In this document: positions 18,742 to 26,959 of the stretch, one piece after another
Layout: each line of letters starts with the position of its first letter
Position numbering within the stretch: the first letter of the stretch is position 1
NCBI GenBank assembly: GCA_019973575.1
Contig: BPUI01000001.1
Span: 1,562,342-1,626,341 of the forward strand
DNA length: 64,000 bases
Origin: Gemmatimonadetes bacterium T265
GTDB taxonomy: Bacteria > Gemmatimonadota > Gemmatimonadetes > Gemmatimonadales > Gemmatimonadaceae
Reading direction: 5' to 3'
Made by a program: the position numbers and the translations under genes
Notes under the pieces: generated by a model
Database searches by the model: none
Told to the model about the DNA's origin: nothing
Seen by the model: the letters and a program-made list of their open reading frames with translations, nothing else

Positions 18742-19695
18742 TTAGTCGAACGTCCACGCGCCGGCGGACGCGTACACGACGAGCGTGAGCGCCCGCCACG
18801 ACTCCGTCGCGAGCGCCCAGGCGGCCTCGAAGGCGTCGACGGGAGCGCCCGCGTCCCGGCCCGCACGCCAGGGCGCCCCCACGGGCACGCGCGCCGCCCA
18901 CACCCCCGCGCCCGCGACCCGCAGCCGCCGCACGCGTACCACGGGCGGCCCGAGCCCCGCCGCGGCCTCGCGGCGCAGCGCCCGCCGGCGGGGGACCGCG
19001 GGCACCGCGTGCATCGCGCGCACGTCGAGCAGCGCGGCGCGCAGCGTTGCCGGCGCGCCGAGCAGCCCACGCCCGAACACCTCCGCGGCGAGCGCGTCCG
19101 CGGCGGCGAGCGTGCGCAGCGCCGCGCCCGCGAGCGCGTCGACGGCGACGAACAAGCCGGGCGCGACGCCGACCGTGTCGAGCGCGGGCGTGTGGAGGAG
19201 CCGCGCCACGCGCGCGGCGGTCGCCGCCGCCCGCGCGTACCGCTCCGCCGCGTCGAGCGCGTGCTGCTCGGCCGCGTCGACTAACGGCCGCAGGCGGAGG
19301 GCGGCCCGCCGCAGCGCGGGCTCCGCGGCGTCGTGGCCGCCGTCGACCGCGTCGCTGCCGACGGCGGCCAGCACGTCGAGCGGTGGGCGCCACCCGAGCG
19401 CGCCCGCGGCAGAAACGAGCGTGAGCCGCTCCCCGCGTCCGGCGTCGGGCGTCGCGAGCGCGACCGGCCACACGCCGTGCGTGGCGAGCCAGCGGTCGAC
19501 GGCGGCCACGCCGAGCGCGGGCCGTGGATCGTCCGTCGGCTCGTCGCCATTCCCCGCGTCGTCGGCCGCCGCCTGCCACCGCCCGTCGCCCGCCGACGCC
19601 CACACCACGCCGCCCGTGCAGAGCACGCGGGTCGGGATGGCGTCGGTCGCCGCGAGCAGCGCGGCGACCGACGGGCGGGCGACCGGGGGAGACAC
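18742..19695 (-). CDS. hypothetical Ala/Arg-rich protein
   Basis: I do not recognise this 317-residue product. It is supported as coding because nearly every codon ends in G or C in this frame, and the bias stops just upstream of the GTG at 19695, which is why I prefer that start over the ATG at 19758. The protein is helix-prone, with alternating Ala-rich stretches (AALRTLAAADALAAEVFGRG, RRAALRLRPLVDAAEQHAL) and ends AYVVLTLARWSES-type residues reversed on the other strand; no signal or transmembrane segment is clear. It diverges from the FKBP gene over an inverted-repeat region. Confidence 0.55.
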   Translation of the reverse strand: MSPPVARPSVAALLAATDAIPTRVLCTGGVVWASAGDGRWQAAADDAGNGDEPTDDPRPALGVAAVDRWLATHGVWPVALATPDAGRGERLTLVSAAGALGWRPPLDVLAAVGSDAVDGGHDAAEPALRRAALRLRPLVDAAEQHALDAAERYARAAATAARVARLLHTPALDTVGVAPGLFVAVDALAGAALRTLAAADALAAEVFGRGLLGAPATLRAALLDVRAMHAVPAVPRRRALRREAAAGLGPPVVRVRRLRVAGAGVWAARVPVGAPWRAGRDAGAPVDAFEAAWALATESWRALTLVVYASAGAWTFD

Positions 19696-19748
19696 GAACG
19701 ACGCGGGGTGGACGGATCGATACGGACGACCCCGGCATGTTAGCACGT

Positions 19749-19776
19749 ACTGCTGCATTACGTACCTAGCAGCAGT
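19749..19776. promoter_or_regulatory. inverted repeat in the divergent region before the FKBP gene
   Basis: ACTGCTGC (19749-19756) and GCAGCAGT (19769-19776) pair perfectly across 12 bases that include TTACGTAC. The element sits between the two divergent gene starts, where an operator would be expected. Six bases before the FKBP ATG there is a TATTTT -10-like box (19796-19801), so that gene looks leaderless. Confidence 0.5.
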
Positions 19777-19807
19777 CCTGCTACGGACGGCCGCCTATTT
19801 TCTGCGC

Positions 19808-20311
19808 ATGCGTGCCCGCCGTTCCCTCGTCCTGCGCGTCGCGGCCTTCGCGGTGCTCGCGCCCGTCGTCGCGTGCGCCCGCGCCCGCGCCGCCAACCCC
19901 GGCGCGGCGCCGCTGCCCGCCGCGATCCCGTCCGTCGCGGGCCCGGTCGTCACGCAGTACGCGATGCGCTACGTCGACGTCGCCGTCGGAACGGGGGCGC
20001 CGGCCGAGCCAGGGCAGGTGTACACGGTGCACTACACGGGATGGCTGCGCGACGGTACCAGGTTCGACTCGTCGCGCGACCGCGGCGAGCCGATCCGCTT
20101 CGAGCAGGGCCGGCGGCGCGTCATCGCGGGCTGGGACGCGGGGTTCGAAGGGATGCGCGTGGGCGGCCGCCGCCGCCTCTTCATCCCCTACCAGCTCGCG
20201 TACGGCGTGCGCGGGCGCGGCCCGATCCCGCCGCGCGCGGAGCTGATCTTCGACGTCGAGCTCGTCGGCGTGTCGCCGGCGCCCGCGGCGGACAGCGCGC
20301 GCGGCCGGTGA
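19808..20311 (+). CDS. FKBP-type peptidyl-prolyl isomerase lipoprotein
   Basis: The 167-residue protein has a lipoprotein-like signal with VVAC near residue 22, then a single FKBP domain: YTVHYTGWLRDGTRFDSSRDRG, VIAGWDAGFEGMRVGGRRRLFIP, and PPRAELIFDVELVGV. It catalyses cis-trans isomerisation at proline during folding of exported proteins. The ATG at 19808 follows a TATTTT box by six bases. Its stop overlaps the GTG of the CPBP protease gene, so the two are coupled. Confidence 0.93.
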   Translation: MRARRSLVLRVAAFAVLAPVVACARARAANPGAAPLPAAIPSVAGPVVTQYAMRYVDVAVGTGAPAEPGQVYTVHYTGWLRDGTRFDSSRDRGEPIRFEQGRRRVIAGWDAGFEGMRVGGRRRLFIPYQLAYGVRGRGPIPPRAELIFDVELVGVSPAPAADSARGR

Positions 20312-21069
20312 GCGCGCTCCCCACGCCCGCCGCGGCGGCCGGCGCGGCACCGGCCGTCGTGCCCGGTCGCGACGGCGTGGACGACGTGGCGGGTGTGCCG
20401 CTCCCGCCGGCAGGGACGGCGGCCTACGTGGGGCCGTTCGCGGTGTTCATGGCGTGGCTCGCGCTCGACCGCTACGTGCCGCTGGCCAACCCGGCCAAGG
20501 AGGTCGTGCGCGACCTCGTCGTGCTCGCCGGCATCGTCGGCTTCGCGCGGCCGCTCCTGCCGCGCGCGCTGCGCCCGACGCGGCCGCTCGCGGGCGTCGC
20601 GTTGGGCGTCGCGGTGTGCGCGCTCTGGGTCGCGCCCGACCTGCTCGTCCCCGGCTGGCGCGCGCACTGGCTGTTCCAGAACCCGATCACGGGCGGGCTC
20701 AAGACGTCGATCGCGCCTGCCGAGCTGACGCCCGTGATGCTCGTGCTGCGGACGGCGCGCGCGGCGCTCCTCGTGCCGGTGCTGGAGGAGCTGTTCTGGC
20801 GCGGGTGGCTGCCGCGGTGGCTGCAGGACACGCGCTTCGAGCGGGTCTCGTTAGGCAGGTACACGCCGTTCGCCTTCTGGGGGACGGCGGCGCTCTTTGC
20901 GGCGGAGCACGGGCCGTACTGGGAGGTCGGGCTGCTCTGCGGCGTCGTCTACAACTGGTGGATGGCGCGGACGCGCGCCCTCGGCGACCTCGTCCTCGTG
21001 CACGCGGTGACCAACCTCGCGCTGTCGCTGTTCGTGATCGCGACGGGGCGGTGGACGTTCTGGATGTGA
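20308..21069 (+). CDS. CPBP/CAAX-type intramembrane metalloprotease
   Basis: The 253-residue, multi-helix protein carries the three CPBP (Abi/Rce1) motifs: EELFWRGW with the Glu pair and Arg, FAAEH with a metal His, and HAVTN with the last His/Asn. Bacterial members cleave membrane-anchored substrates. The size and the form of the first motif resemble the CAAX-protease-related proteins found in exosortase-containing bacteria, and a PEP-CTERM protein is encoded 2 kb away; the link is inference. GTG start at 20308 within the FKBP stop. It converges on the DUF4173 gene 16 bp away, with a GTTAGGC heptamer in the gap. Confidence 0.85.
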   Translation: MSALPTPAAAAGAAPAVVPGRDGVDDVAGVPLPPAGTAAYVGPFAVFMAWLALDRYVPLANPAKEVVRDLVVLAGIVGFARPLLPRALRPTRPLAGVALGVAVCALWVAPDLLVPGWRAHWLFQNPITGGLKTSIAPAELTPVMLVLRTARAALLVPVLEELFWRGWLPRWLQDTRFERVSLGRYTPFAFWGTAALFAAEHGPYWEVGLLCGVVYNWWMARTRALGDLVLVHAVTNLALSLFVIATGRWTFWM

Positions 21070-21085
21070 CGTTAGGCGCCGGGCG

Positions 21086-22738
21086 TTACCCGCTCCGCCC
21101 CGCCGCGCAGGCCGCCCGCCACGGCGCGAGGCGGCCGTCCCGCTCCGCCCGCGCGACGAGCCGCCCCGCCCGCCACCGCGCGAGGTGCCGGGTGCGCCAG
21201 TCGGCGCCGTCCGCCGCGCGCCGTGCGGCGTCGAGCTGGCTGACCACGGTGCAGGCCTCGTCCGCGGGCGCCGCGGCGGGCGTCGTCGACAGGTAAGCGA
21301 GGAGCCCCGGCACCGCGTCGGCGCTGAGCCACGCCGCGTAGGCGGCGTCGAACGGACGGCCCCGGGTCGCGCGGGCGGCGTTCACGCCGACGATGCGTGC
21401 GTCCGGGTTGGCTGCGTCGAGCACGAGCACCCAGCCCCACGCCGAGACGAGGGTGCCGAGCGCGAAGGGCGCCGGCCGGTCGCGCAGGATCGTCGCCGCC
21501 GCGCACGCGCCGACGACCGCGAGCCACGCCATGAACGCCGTGGCGTAGAAGCGGAGCTCGGTCAGCCCGTACGCCCCCTCGTAGAGGCGCATCCGGTCAG
21601 CGGCCGAAACGAGCACCACGCCCACGCAGCCGAGGAGCGTCCCCGCGGCGACGCGGAGCGCGCGGTGCAGGCGCCGGCGGGCCCGCGGGTCCGCGGCGGC
21701 GAGCCGGCGCACTCCGGCCCCGTACGCGCCGAGTGCGACCGGCAACGCGAGCGCGGCGACGGCGACGAGCTCGAAGAAGCCGCGCCTGGCGTACTCCGCA
21801 TACGTCACCGACGTGGACGCGACGAGCGCGCGCCCGCCGAACAGCCATCCGACCTGCACGACGCCGAAGACGACGAACAGCACGTCGACGAGCGCGAGCG
21901 CCACGCACCACTCGGCCGGCCCGTCGCGTCTGGCGCCCAGGGGAGTAGCGCGGCCGACGCCGGCCGTCCCCGGTTCGGGCGGGGAACGCAGGGCGGCGTA
22001 CAGGTACCCCGCCGCCGCCCACGCGCCCGCCGCCGTCCAGAGCACGTGGGCGACGGCCACGCCCGCATCCCAGTCGACGAGCACGTGGGCGAGCCGCGCG
22101 AATGCGCCGTCGGCGGCCGCGAGCAAGGTGCCGAAGACGACCAGCGCAGGAAACGCCAGCGCCGCGCCCCGCGCGCCGATGCCGAGCGCGGCGCCGACTT
22201 GCCGTCCGCGTCCGGAGGCGGCGTCGAGGGCGAGGCGGGCGAGGGCGCGCGCGCCGCCGGCGACGGCACCCGCGGTCGATGCCGCTCCCCCCACATACGC
22301 GCGCGGCCCGAAGGATTCGAGCGGGAGCGCCGCGCCGTGGCGGACCATCGCGGCGAGCGCGCACGCGGTGGTCGCGAGGGCGGCGACGTTCAGGACGAGG
22401 AGTGTGGGCGAGTCACGCCACGCGACGGCCGCGGCGAAGGCGAGCGCGAGCGCCCCGACTCCCGCGGCTCCGACGGTCACAGGCCGTCCGCGCTCGCGTG
22501 CGAGCCACGCGAGGAGCGCGAGGCCGAGCGCGGTGCAGAGCAGCACGTTGAGGGCGGGCGCGCCGGCACGGAGCAGGAGGTCGCCCGCGACGCCGAGGAC
22601 GAGCGCGGCCCCGAGGGCGTCGAGCGCGGCGCGCGCGGGCGTCCCGCGCGTCAGGGGTCCGGCGCCCCGCTCGCGGAACCCGCGACGCGTGATGCGGACA
22701 TCGCCGTCGAGCGCGGCGGCATGTACGTCGGCGCTCAT
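21086..22738 (-). CDS. DUF4173 polytopic membrane protein
   Basis: The 550-residue protein has about a dozen hydrophobic segments and the DUF4173 hallmark [17 protein letters not shown] near residue 410, followed by a soluble C-terminal part of about 110 residues. The function of the family is unknown. The ATG at 22738 overlaps the uppS stop codon (ATGA), so it is the last gene of a leftward operon of membrane protein, winged-helix regulator, UppS and DUF4173. The association hints at a link with undecaprenyl-phosphate or envelope biology. Confidence 0.82.
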   Translation of the reverse strand: MSADVHAAALDGDVRITRRGFRERGAGPLTRGTPARAALDALGAALVLGVAGDLLLRAGAPALNVLLCTALGLALLAWLARERGRPVTVGAAGVGALALAFAAAVAWRDSPTLLVLNVAALATTACALAAMVRHGAALPLESFGPRAYVGGAASTAGAVAGGARALARLALDAASGRGRQVGAALGIGARGAALAFPALVVFGTLLAAADGAFARLAHVLVDWDAGVAVAHVLWTAAGAWAAAGYLYAALRSPPEPGTAGVGRATPLGARRDGPAEWCVALALVDVLFVVFGVVQVGWLFGGRALVASTSVTYAEYARRGFFELVAVAALALPVALGAYGAGVRRLAAADPRARRRLHRALRVAAGTLLGCVGVVLVSAADRMRLYEGAYGLTELRFYATAFMAWLAVVGACAAATILRDRPAPFALGTLVSAWGWVLVLDAANPDARIVGVNAARATRGRPFDAAYAAWLSADAVPGLLAYLSTTPAAAPADEACTVVSQLDAARRAADGADWRTRHLARWRAGRLVARAERDGRLAPWRAACAAGRSG

Positions 22739-23490
22739 GCAGACCACCGGGCCGGTGCCGCGTCGGCCACGATCGCGCCGAACCGCCGGTCGCGGCGGCC
22801 GAAGTCGGCGAGCGCCTGCGCGAGGTCGGCGGCCCCGAAGTCGGGCCAGAGTGTCGGGGTGAACCAGAGCTCGGCGTAGGCGGCCTCCCAGAGGAGGAAG
22901 TCGCTCAGCCGCTGCTCGCCGCCGGTGCGCAGGAGGAGGTCGACGTCGGGCGCCGGGGCGGGCTCGTGGTACGCGGCGCCGAGGGCGGCGGCGAAGCGGG
23001 CCGGCTCGTCGCCGTTCGCGGCTGGTGTGGTGGCGGCCAGGGCGCGTGCGGCGCGCAGGATGGCGTCGCGCGCGGAGTAGTCGATCGCGATGCGGAGGTG
23101 CATGCGGCGGCCGGAGGTGGTCGCCTGCTCGGCGCCGTCGATCGCGCTGCGGAGTGCGGGGGCGAGCCGGTCGCGGCGGCCGATCACGGTGAGGCGGATT
23201 CCTTCGCTCACGCACCGCGCCGTTTCCGATGCGAGGAAGCGTCGGAAGAGCCGCATCAGGCCGTCGACTTCGGTGGCCGGGCGGCGCCAGTTGTCGCCGG
23301 AGAAGGCGTAGAGGGTGAGCGTCTCGACGCCGAGTCGCGCGGCGGCTTCGATCGCGTGGCGGGTCGCGCGGGCGCCGGCGAGGTGGCCGGCGGTGCGGGG
23401 GCGTCCGCGGCGCGTGGCCCAGCGGCCGTTGCCGTCCATCACGATCGCGACATGGCGCGGGCAGACCCGCACGTCCGAAGTTCTCTGCAT
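22735..23490 (-). CDS. uppS: undecaprenyl diphosphate synthase (cis-prenyltransferase)
   Basis: The 251-residue enzyme elongates farnesyl diphosphate with isopentenyl diphosphate to make the C55 lipid carrier for peptidoglycan and other polymers. Conserved blocks are [17 protein letters not shown] with the catalytic Asp, [12 protein letters not shown], and the [20 protein letters not shown] motif near the end. It is not beside cdsA, dxr or frr as in the usual uppS locus, but between a small regulator gene and DUF4173. It could be a second copy; the window cannot show this. Confidence 0.95.
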   Translation of the reverse strand: MQRTSDVRVCPRHVAIVMDGNGRWATRRGRPRTAGHLAGARATRHAIEAAARLGVETLTLYAFSGDNWRRPATEVDGLMRLFRRFLASETARCVSEGIRLTVIGRRDRLAPALRSAIDGAEQATTSGRRMHLRIAIDYSARDAILRAARALAATTPAANGDEPARFAAALGAAYHEPAPAPDVDLLLRTGGEQRLSDFLLWEAAYAELWFTPTLWPDFGAADLAQALADFGRRDRRFGAIVADAAPARWSA

Positions 23491-23540
23491 TGCAAAGCTG
23501 TGGGGTGAGAAGAAAGCCGCGTATGCGCGGCGTGTGTCGG

Positions 23541-23954
23541 TTACCGGGCTCGGGTCGCTCGGATGAGGGCCTCCATGTGGTCGAGGTAGCGTTCGAGGGC
23601 GGCGCGGCCGGCGTCGGTGAGCCGGTACTCGGTGCGGGGCACGCGGCCGTCGAACCCCTTGGTGCAGGTGACGTAGCCCGCGTCCTCGAGCTTGCGGGCA
23701 TGGACGGAGAGGTTGCCGTCCGTCGTGCCGAGCAAGCGCTTGAGGTCGGGGAACGCGAGTGCGTCGTTGACGGCGAGGGCTGAGACAATGCCGAGCCGGA
23801 CCCGCTCGTGGATGAGCTGATCGAGCGTGGGGGCCGTGGCGGCCGCCGCGCCGCCGACGATGGCGCGCTCTGCCGTAGCGCGTTCTGCCGACCGTGCGTC
23901 GGGCGGGGCATCGTGGCCGCGCAGGTCGCGGGCGGCGTTGCTGGCCCGGGCCAT
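23541..23954 (-). CDS. winged-helix transcriptional regulator (ArsR/MarR-like)
   Basis: The 137-residue protein has about 40 Ala-rich flexible residues. A winged-helix domain follows: [18 protein letters not shown], then [28 protein letters not shown] for the recognition helix, and [21 protein letters not shown] for the wing and last helix. This form (ligand-free winged helix, often beside a small membrane protein gene) is common and usually represses its own operon. The upstream membrane-protein gene ends one base before its start, so both are read from one mRNA. Confidence 0.87.
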   Translation of the reverse strand: MARASNAARDLRGHDAPPDARSAERATAERAIVGGAAAATAPTLDQLIHERVRLGIVSALAVNDALAFPDLKRLLGTTDGNLSVHARKLEDAGYVTCTKGFDGRVPRTEYRLTDAGRAALERYLDHMEALIRATRAR

Positions 23955-23955
23955 T

Positions 23956-24636
23956 TCAGCCGCCGTGGCGGCGCGCGATGTAGGCGCCGAAGCCGAGGTG
24001 GACGAGGCCGAACCCGGCGGCCATGCAGGCGTTTCCCCAGGCGCCGGGCGCGCCGGCCGGGGGCGTCGGGACCAGCAGGTCGCCGAGCAGGGCGAGGGTG
24101 CCCAGGGCGAGGAAGGCGAGGCCCATGAACGGCACCGCGCGCACCGAGAACGCGCCGCCGGTCGAGACGCCCGCGCCGTAGCTCAGGAGCCAGAGCGCGG
24201 GGAGCGGCGTGTACAGTCCCGCGTGGGCGAGCGCGCCGGTGAGGAGCGCGCCGACCGTGAACGGCGGCAGGAAGCTGAGCAGGAGGCGTCGTCCCGAGGC
24301 GGCGAGCGCCGGCGTGCCGCGTGCCCGGGCCGTGCTGCGCGCCTTCCAGACCGAGGCGCCGGCCGAGAGGGGGAGCGAGAGGGTGGCGGCGACCATCCAG
24401 GCCGCGGTCCAGCGCGGCCCGTCGTGCACGTGGGCCGTGCGCGCGGCGGCGGCGAGCGCGACGACGCCGCTGGCCGCGATTCCCCACCCCGAGACCACGG
24501 TGACGGTGGCCGCGCGGGCCATCGTGTCGCGGATGAACTCGAGGTTGTCCATCGCGCGCCGGTGGAGCGCGGGCGCGTCCAGCGCCGGCGGGTCCGCGGC
24601 GGCACCGGCGATCGCGGACGACGGGAGGGCGGCCAT
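23956..24636 (-). CDS. small polytopic membrane protein
   Basis: I see no named family for this 226-residue product. It has six likely membrane helices after a 45-residue N-terminus (TVVSGWGIAASGVVALAAA, AAWMVAATLSLPLSAGASV, LLLSFLPPFTVGALLTGAL, LPALWLLSYGAG, VPFMGLAFLALGTLALLGDL and a final helix). Its stop is one base before the winged-helix gene, a partnership seen in many bacteria. It is the first gene of the leftward operon. Confidence 0.8.
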   Translation of the reverse strand: MAALPSSAIAGAAADPPALDAPALHRRAMDNLEFIRDTMARAATVTVVSGWGIAASGVVALAAAARTAHVHDGPRWTAAWMVAATLSLPLSAGASVWKARSTARARGTPALAASGRRLLLSFLPPFTVGALLTGALAHAGLYTPLPALWLLSYGAGVSTGGAFSVRAVPFMGLAFLALGTLALLGDLLVPTPPAGAPGAWGNACMAAGFGLVHLGFGAYIARRHGG

Positions 24637-24663
24637 GCCGGGAAGAAAACGTCGAGCGCGGCA

Positions 24664-24686
24664 TTGTCAAGAACTTCTCGCGACAA
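24664..24686. promoter_or_regulatory. nested inverted repeat before the membrane-protein/uppS operon
   Basis: TTGTC (24664-24668) and GACAA (24682-24686) enclose a second pair, AGAA and TTCT, giving an interrupted palindrome 28 bp upstream of the ATG at 24636. On the minus strand it contains TTGACA, a good -35 box, although the matching -10 is poor. It is a plausible operator for the winged-helix regulator encoded two genes down. Confidence 0.5.
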
Positions 24687-24781
24687 AGTACGGGCGACGT
24701 GTGTAAGCCGGATGCGCGCCGGCGTCTCCGGGGGACAAAGCAGCCGCTTTCACCCTCCAACCGCCCCCGCGCCCTCGGCCC

Positions 24782-26833
24782 ATGCGTTTCCGCCCTCATC
24801 CGTCCTGCGGCGCCCTCGCCCTGTTCGCGACGCTGTCCTGTGCCGGCAACCGGCCGGCGCCCGGCGGGTCGCCCGGCGCGCTCGCGCCGTTCGCCTCCGA
24901 GCCGGCGCTCGCGGCCTACCTGCGCGACTACGCGCCACCGGCCCAGCTTGGCGGCGCGGAGATGGACAGTGCGGAACCCGCGTCAGCGGTCCCGACCGTC
25001 GCGCCCACGCCGGCGCTCAACGCGGCCGCGCCGGCCGTCGCGGGCGCAGCCACGCCGGTCGCCGCCCGGGCGGCCGCGCCGGCGTCGCTGACCAACGTCC
25101 AGCACGCGGGCGTGGACGAGGGCGGCATCGTCAAGCGGCACGGCGACCACCTCGTCATCCTCCGCCGTGGCCGCCTGTTCACCGTGGCCGTGGGCGGCGG
25201 CGCGCTCCGCCCCGTCGCGGCGGTCGATGCGTTCGGGCCCGGGATCAACCCGCAGTCGGACTGGTACGACGAGCTGCTCGTCTCGCGCGACCGGGTCGTC
25301 GTCGTCGGCTACAGCTACGCGCGCGGCGGCACCGAATTCGGCGTCTTCGAGATCGACGACGCGGGGCAGTTGCGCTACCGCGCAACTTACGAACTCCGCT
25401 CCAACGACTACTACTCGTCGCGCAACTACGCGTCGCGCTTGATCGGCACGCGGCTGATCTTCTACAGCCCGCTCGCGCTCCGCCGCGACGGGCGCGACCT
25501 GCTCGCCTCACTCCCCGCGATGCGGCGGTGGGACGGCGGCGCGGGGCAGTTCCGCCCGATCACGACGCCGCGCCACGTCTACCGCCCCGCGCGCCCGCTC
25601 GCGCCCGGCGAGCAGGCGATGCTGCACACGGTCACCGTGTGCGACCTCGCCTCGACCGACGTCGGCTGCGAGGCGCGGGTGGTGATCGGGCCGAGCGAGC
25701 GGGTCACCTACGTGTCGCCGAGCGCGGTGTACCTGTGGACCACGGACGGGTGGACGGGCGATCCCTCGGCGCGCGACCGGTCGGGCGCCGACGCGCCGCG
25801 GGCGACCGTCTACCGCATACCGTTGGACGGCGGGGCGCCGCGGGCGATCGGCGTCGTGGGCAGCCCGATCGACCAGTTCTCCTTTCTCGAAGGGGAGGAC
25901 GGCTACCTGAACGTCCTCGTGCGCTCCGACGCGTCGGGGGACGGAATGTGGCACGCCGAGCTGGCCGCGGCGGCGGGGAGCGCGGCGCTCCTGCGCGTGC
26001 CGCTGGCGAGCTTCGGGGACGGGAGCCGCTCGGCGCCGGTCGCGGACTACCGCGCGCTCCCCGCCACGCCCGACGGCATCACGCACGACCGGTTTGTTGG
26101 CACGCACCTCCTCTACGGCGTCGGTAGCGGGTGGGGGCGCCCGCGTGCCGACAGCGCGTCGGTCTACGTCGTCCCGATCGCGGGCGGGGCGGTAAGCACC
26201 GTCGCGCTGCCGCACGGCGTCGACCGGATCGAGGCGATGGGTGGCGACGCGGTCGTCGCGGGCACCGACGGGCGGGACCTGCACTTCAGCGGCGTCCGTC
26301 TGCGCGGGCGCCCCGCGGCGGTGCAGCACTTCGTGCTCCCCGACGCGGCGCAGGGGGAGCTTCGCAGCCACGGCTTCTTCTACCGCGACGACGGGGCGGA
26401 TTCGGGCGTGATCGGGCTCCCCGTGCGCACGGCCGGGCGCCCGGGCTACGTGCACCTCTACGAATCCTCGGCCGCCGTCCAGTTCGTCGGTAACGCGAAC
26501 GGCCACTTCACCAACCTCGGCGCGCTCGCGGCGCGCGAGGACCAGCAGGACGACGCTTGCCGTGCGTCGTGCGTGGACTGGTACGGCAACGCGCGCCCGC
26601 TCTTCCTCGACGACCGGCGGGTCCTCGCCCTGTTAGGCTACGAACTCGTCGAGGGCGCGCTCCGCGGCGGGCGCATCGACGAGGTGCGGCGCGTGACGTT
26701 CGCGCCGCGCCAGATTGCCAGAGCCGAGTGGGAACGATTCCCCGAGGCGCCCGACTCCGCCGTTCCAGTGAATGGTGCGCCCGCCGGCGATTCGGCGGCC
26801 CAGCCGCACGTGCCCGAGGTGCCGGTGCCGTAG
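24782..26833 (+). CDS. secreted beta-propeller domain lipoprotein
   Basis: The 683-residue protein has a signal with a possible lipobox ATLSCAG near residue 20, then an Ala/Pro-rich linker. The characteristic start of the secreted beta-propeller family follows (NVQHAGVDEGGIVKRHGDHL, about residue 104). The rest is blade-like repeats with aromatic and Asp-rich turns (YVSPSAVYLWTTDGW, FLEGEDGYLNVLVRS). The function of the family is not known; it is likely to be a surface or periplasmic scaffold. A GTTAGGC heptamer encodes Leu-Gly near the end. Confidence 0.8.
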   Translation: MRFRPHPSCGALALFATLSCAGNRPAPGGSPGALAPFASEPALAAYLRDYAPPAQLGGAEMDSAEPASAVPTVAPTPALNAAAPAVAGAATPVAARAAAPASLTNVQHAGVDEGGIVKRHGDHLVILRRGRLFTVAVGGGALRPVAAVDAFGPGINPQSDWYDELLVSRDRVVVVGYSYARGGTEFGVFEIDDAGQLRYRATYELRSNDYYSSRNYASRLIGTRLIFYSPLALRRDGRDLLASLPAMRRWDGGAGQFRPITTPRHVYRPARPLAPGEQAMLHTVTVCDLASTDVGCEARVVIGPSERVTYVSPSAVYLWTTDGWTGDPSARDRSGADAPRATVYRIPLDGGAPRAIGVVGSPIDQFSFLEGEDGYLNVLVRSDASGDGMWHAELAAAAGSAALLRVPLASFGDGSRSAPVADYRALPATPDGITHDRFVGTHLLYGVGSGWGRPRADSASVYVVPIAGGAVSTVALPHGVDRIEAMGGDAVVAGTDGRDLHFSGVRLRGRPAAVQHFVLPDAAQGELRSHGFFYRDDGADSGVIGLPVRTAGRPGYVHLYESSAAVQFVGNANGHFTNLGALAAREDQQDDACRASCVDWYGNARPLFLDDRRVLALLGYELVEGALRGGRIDEVRRVTFAPRQIARAEWERFPEAPDSAVPVNGAPAGDSAAQPHVPEVPVP

Positions 26834-26841
26834 CGACTTCC

Positions 26842-26929
26842 GGTGGACCCCACCGCCGTTGACGAGTACGCCGCGGGGATGACGACGCGCGTTAGGCCGT
26901 CGTCCCCGCGCAAGCGGGGGTCCACCCGT
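26842..26929. repeat. REP-like nested palindrome between convergent genes
   Basis: An outer pair, GGTGGACCCC (from 26842) with GGGGTCCACC (ending about 26927), encloses GGGGA...CGACG/CGTCG...TCCCC arms and a tight hairpin CCCCGC-GCAA-GCGGGG at 26904-26919. The last part resembles widespread REP elements whose core reads CCCCGC, a short loop, GCGGGG, then TCCA. It fills most of the gap between the propeller and glucoamylase genes, which converge, and may terminate both. It also holds a GTTAGGC heptamer (26891). Confidence 0.7.
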
Positions 26930-26959
26930 GATCGACGCGATCGCCAGTTGCTCGAACGG

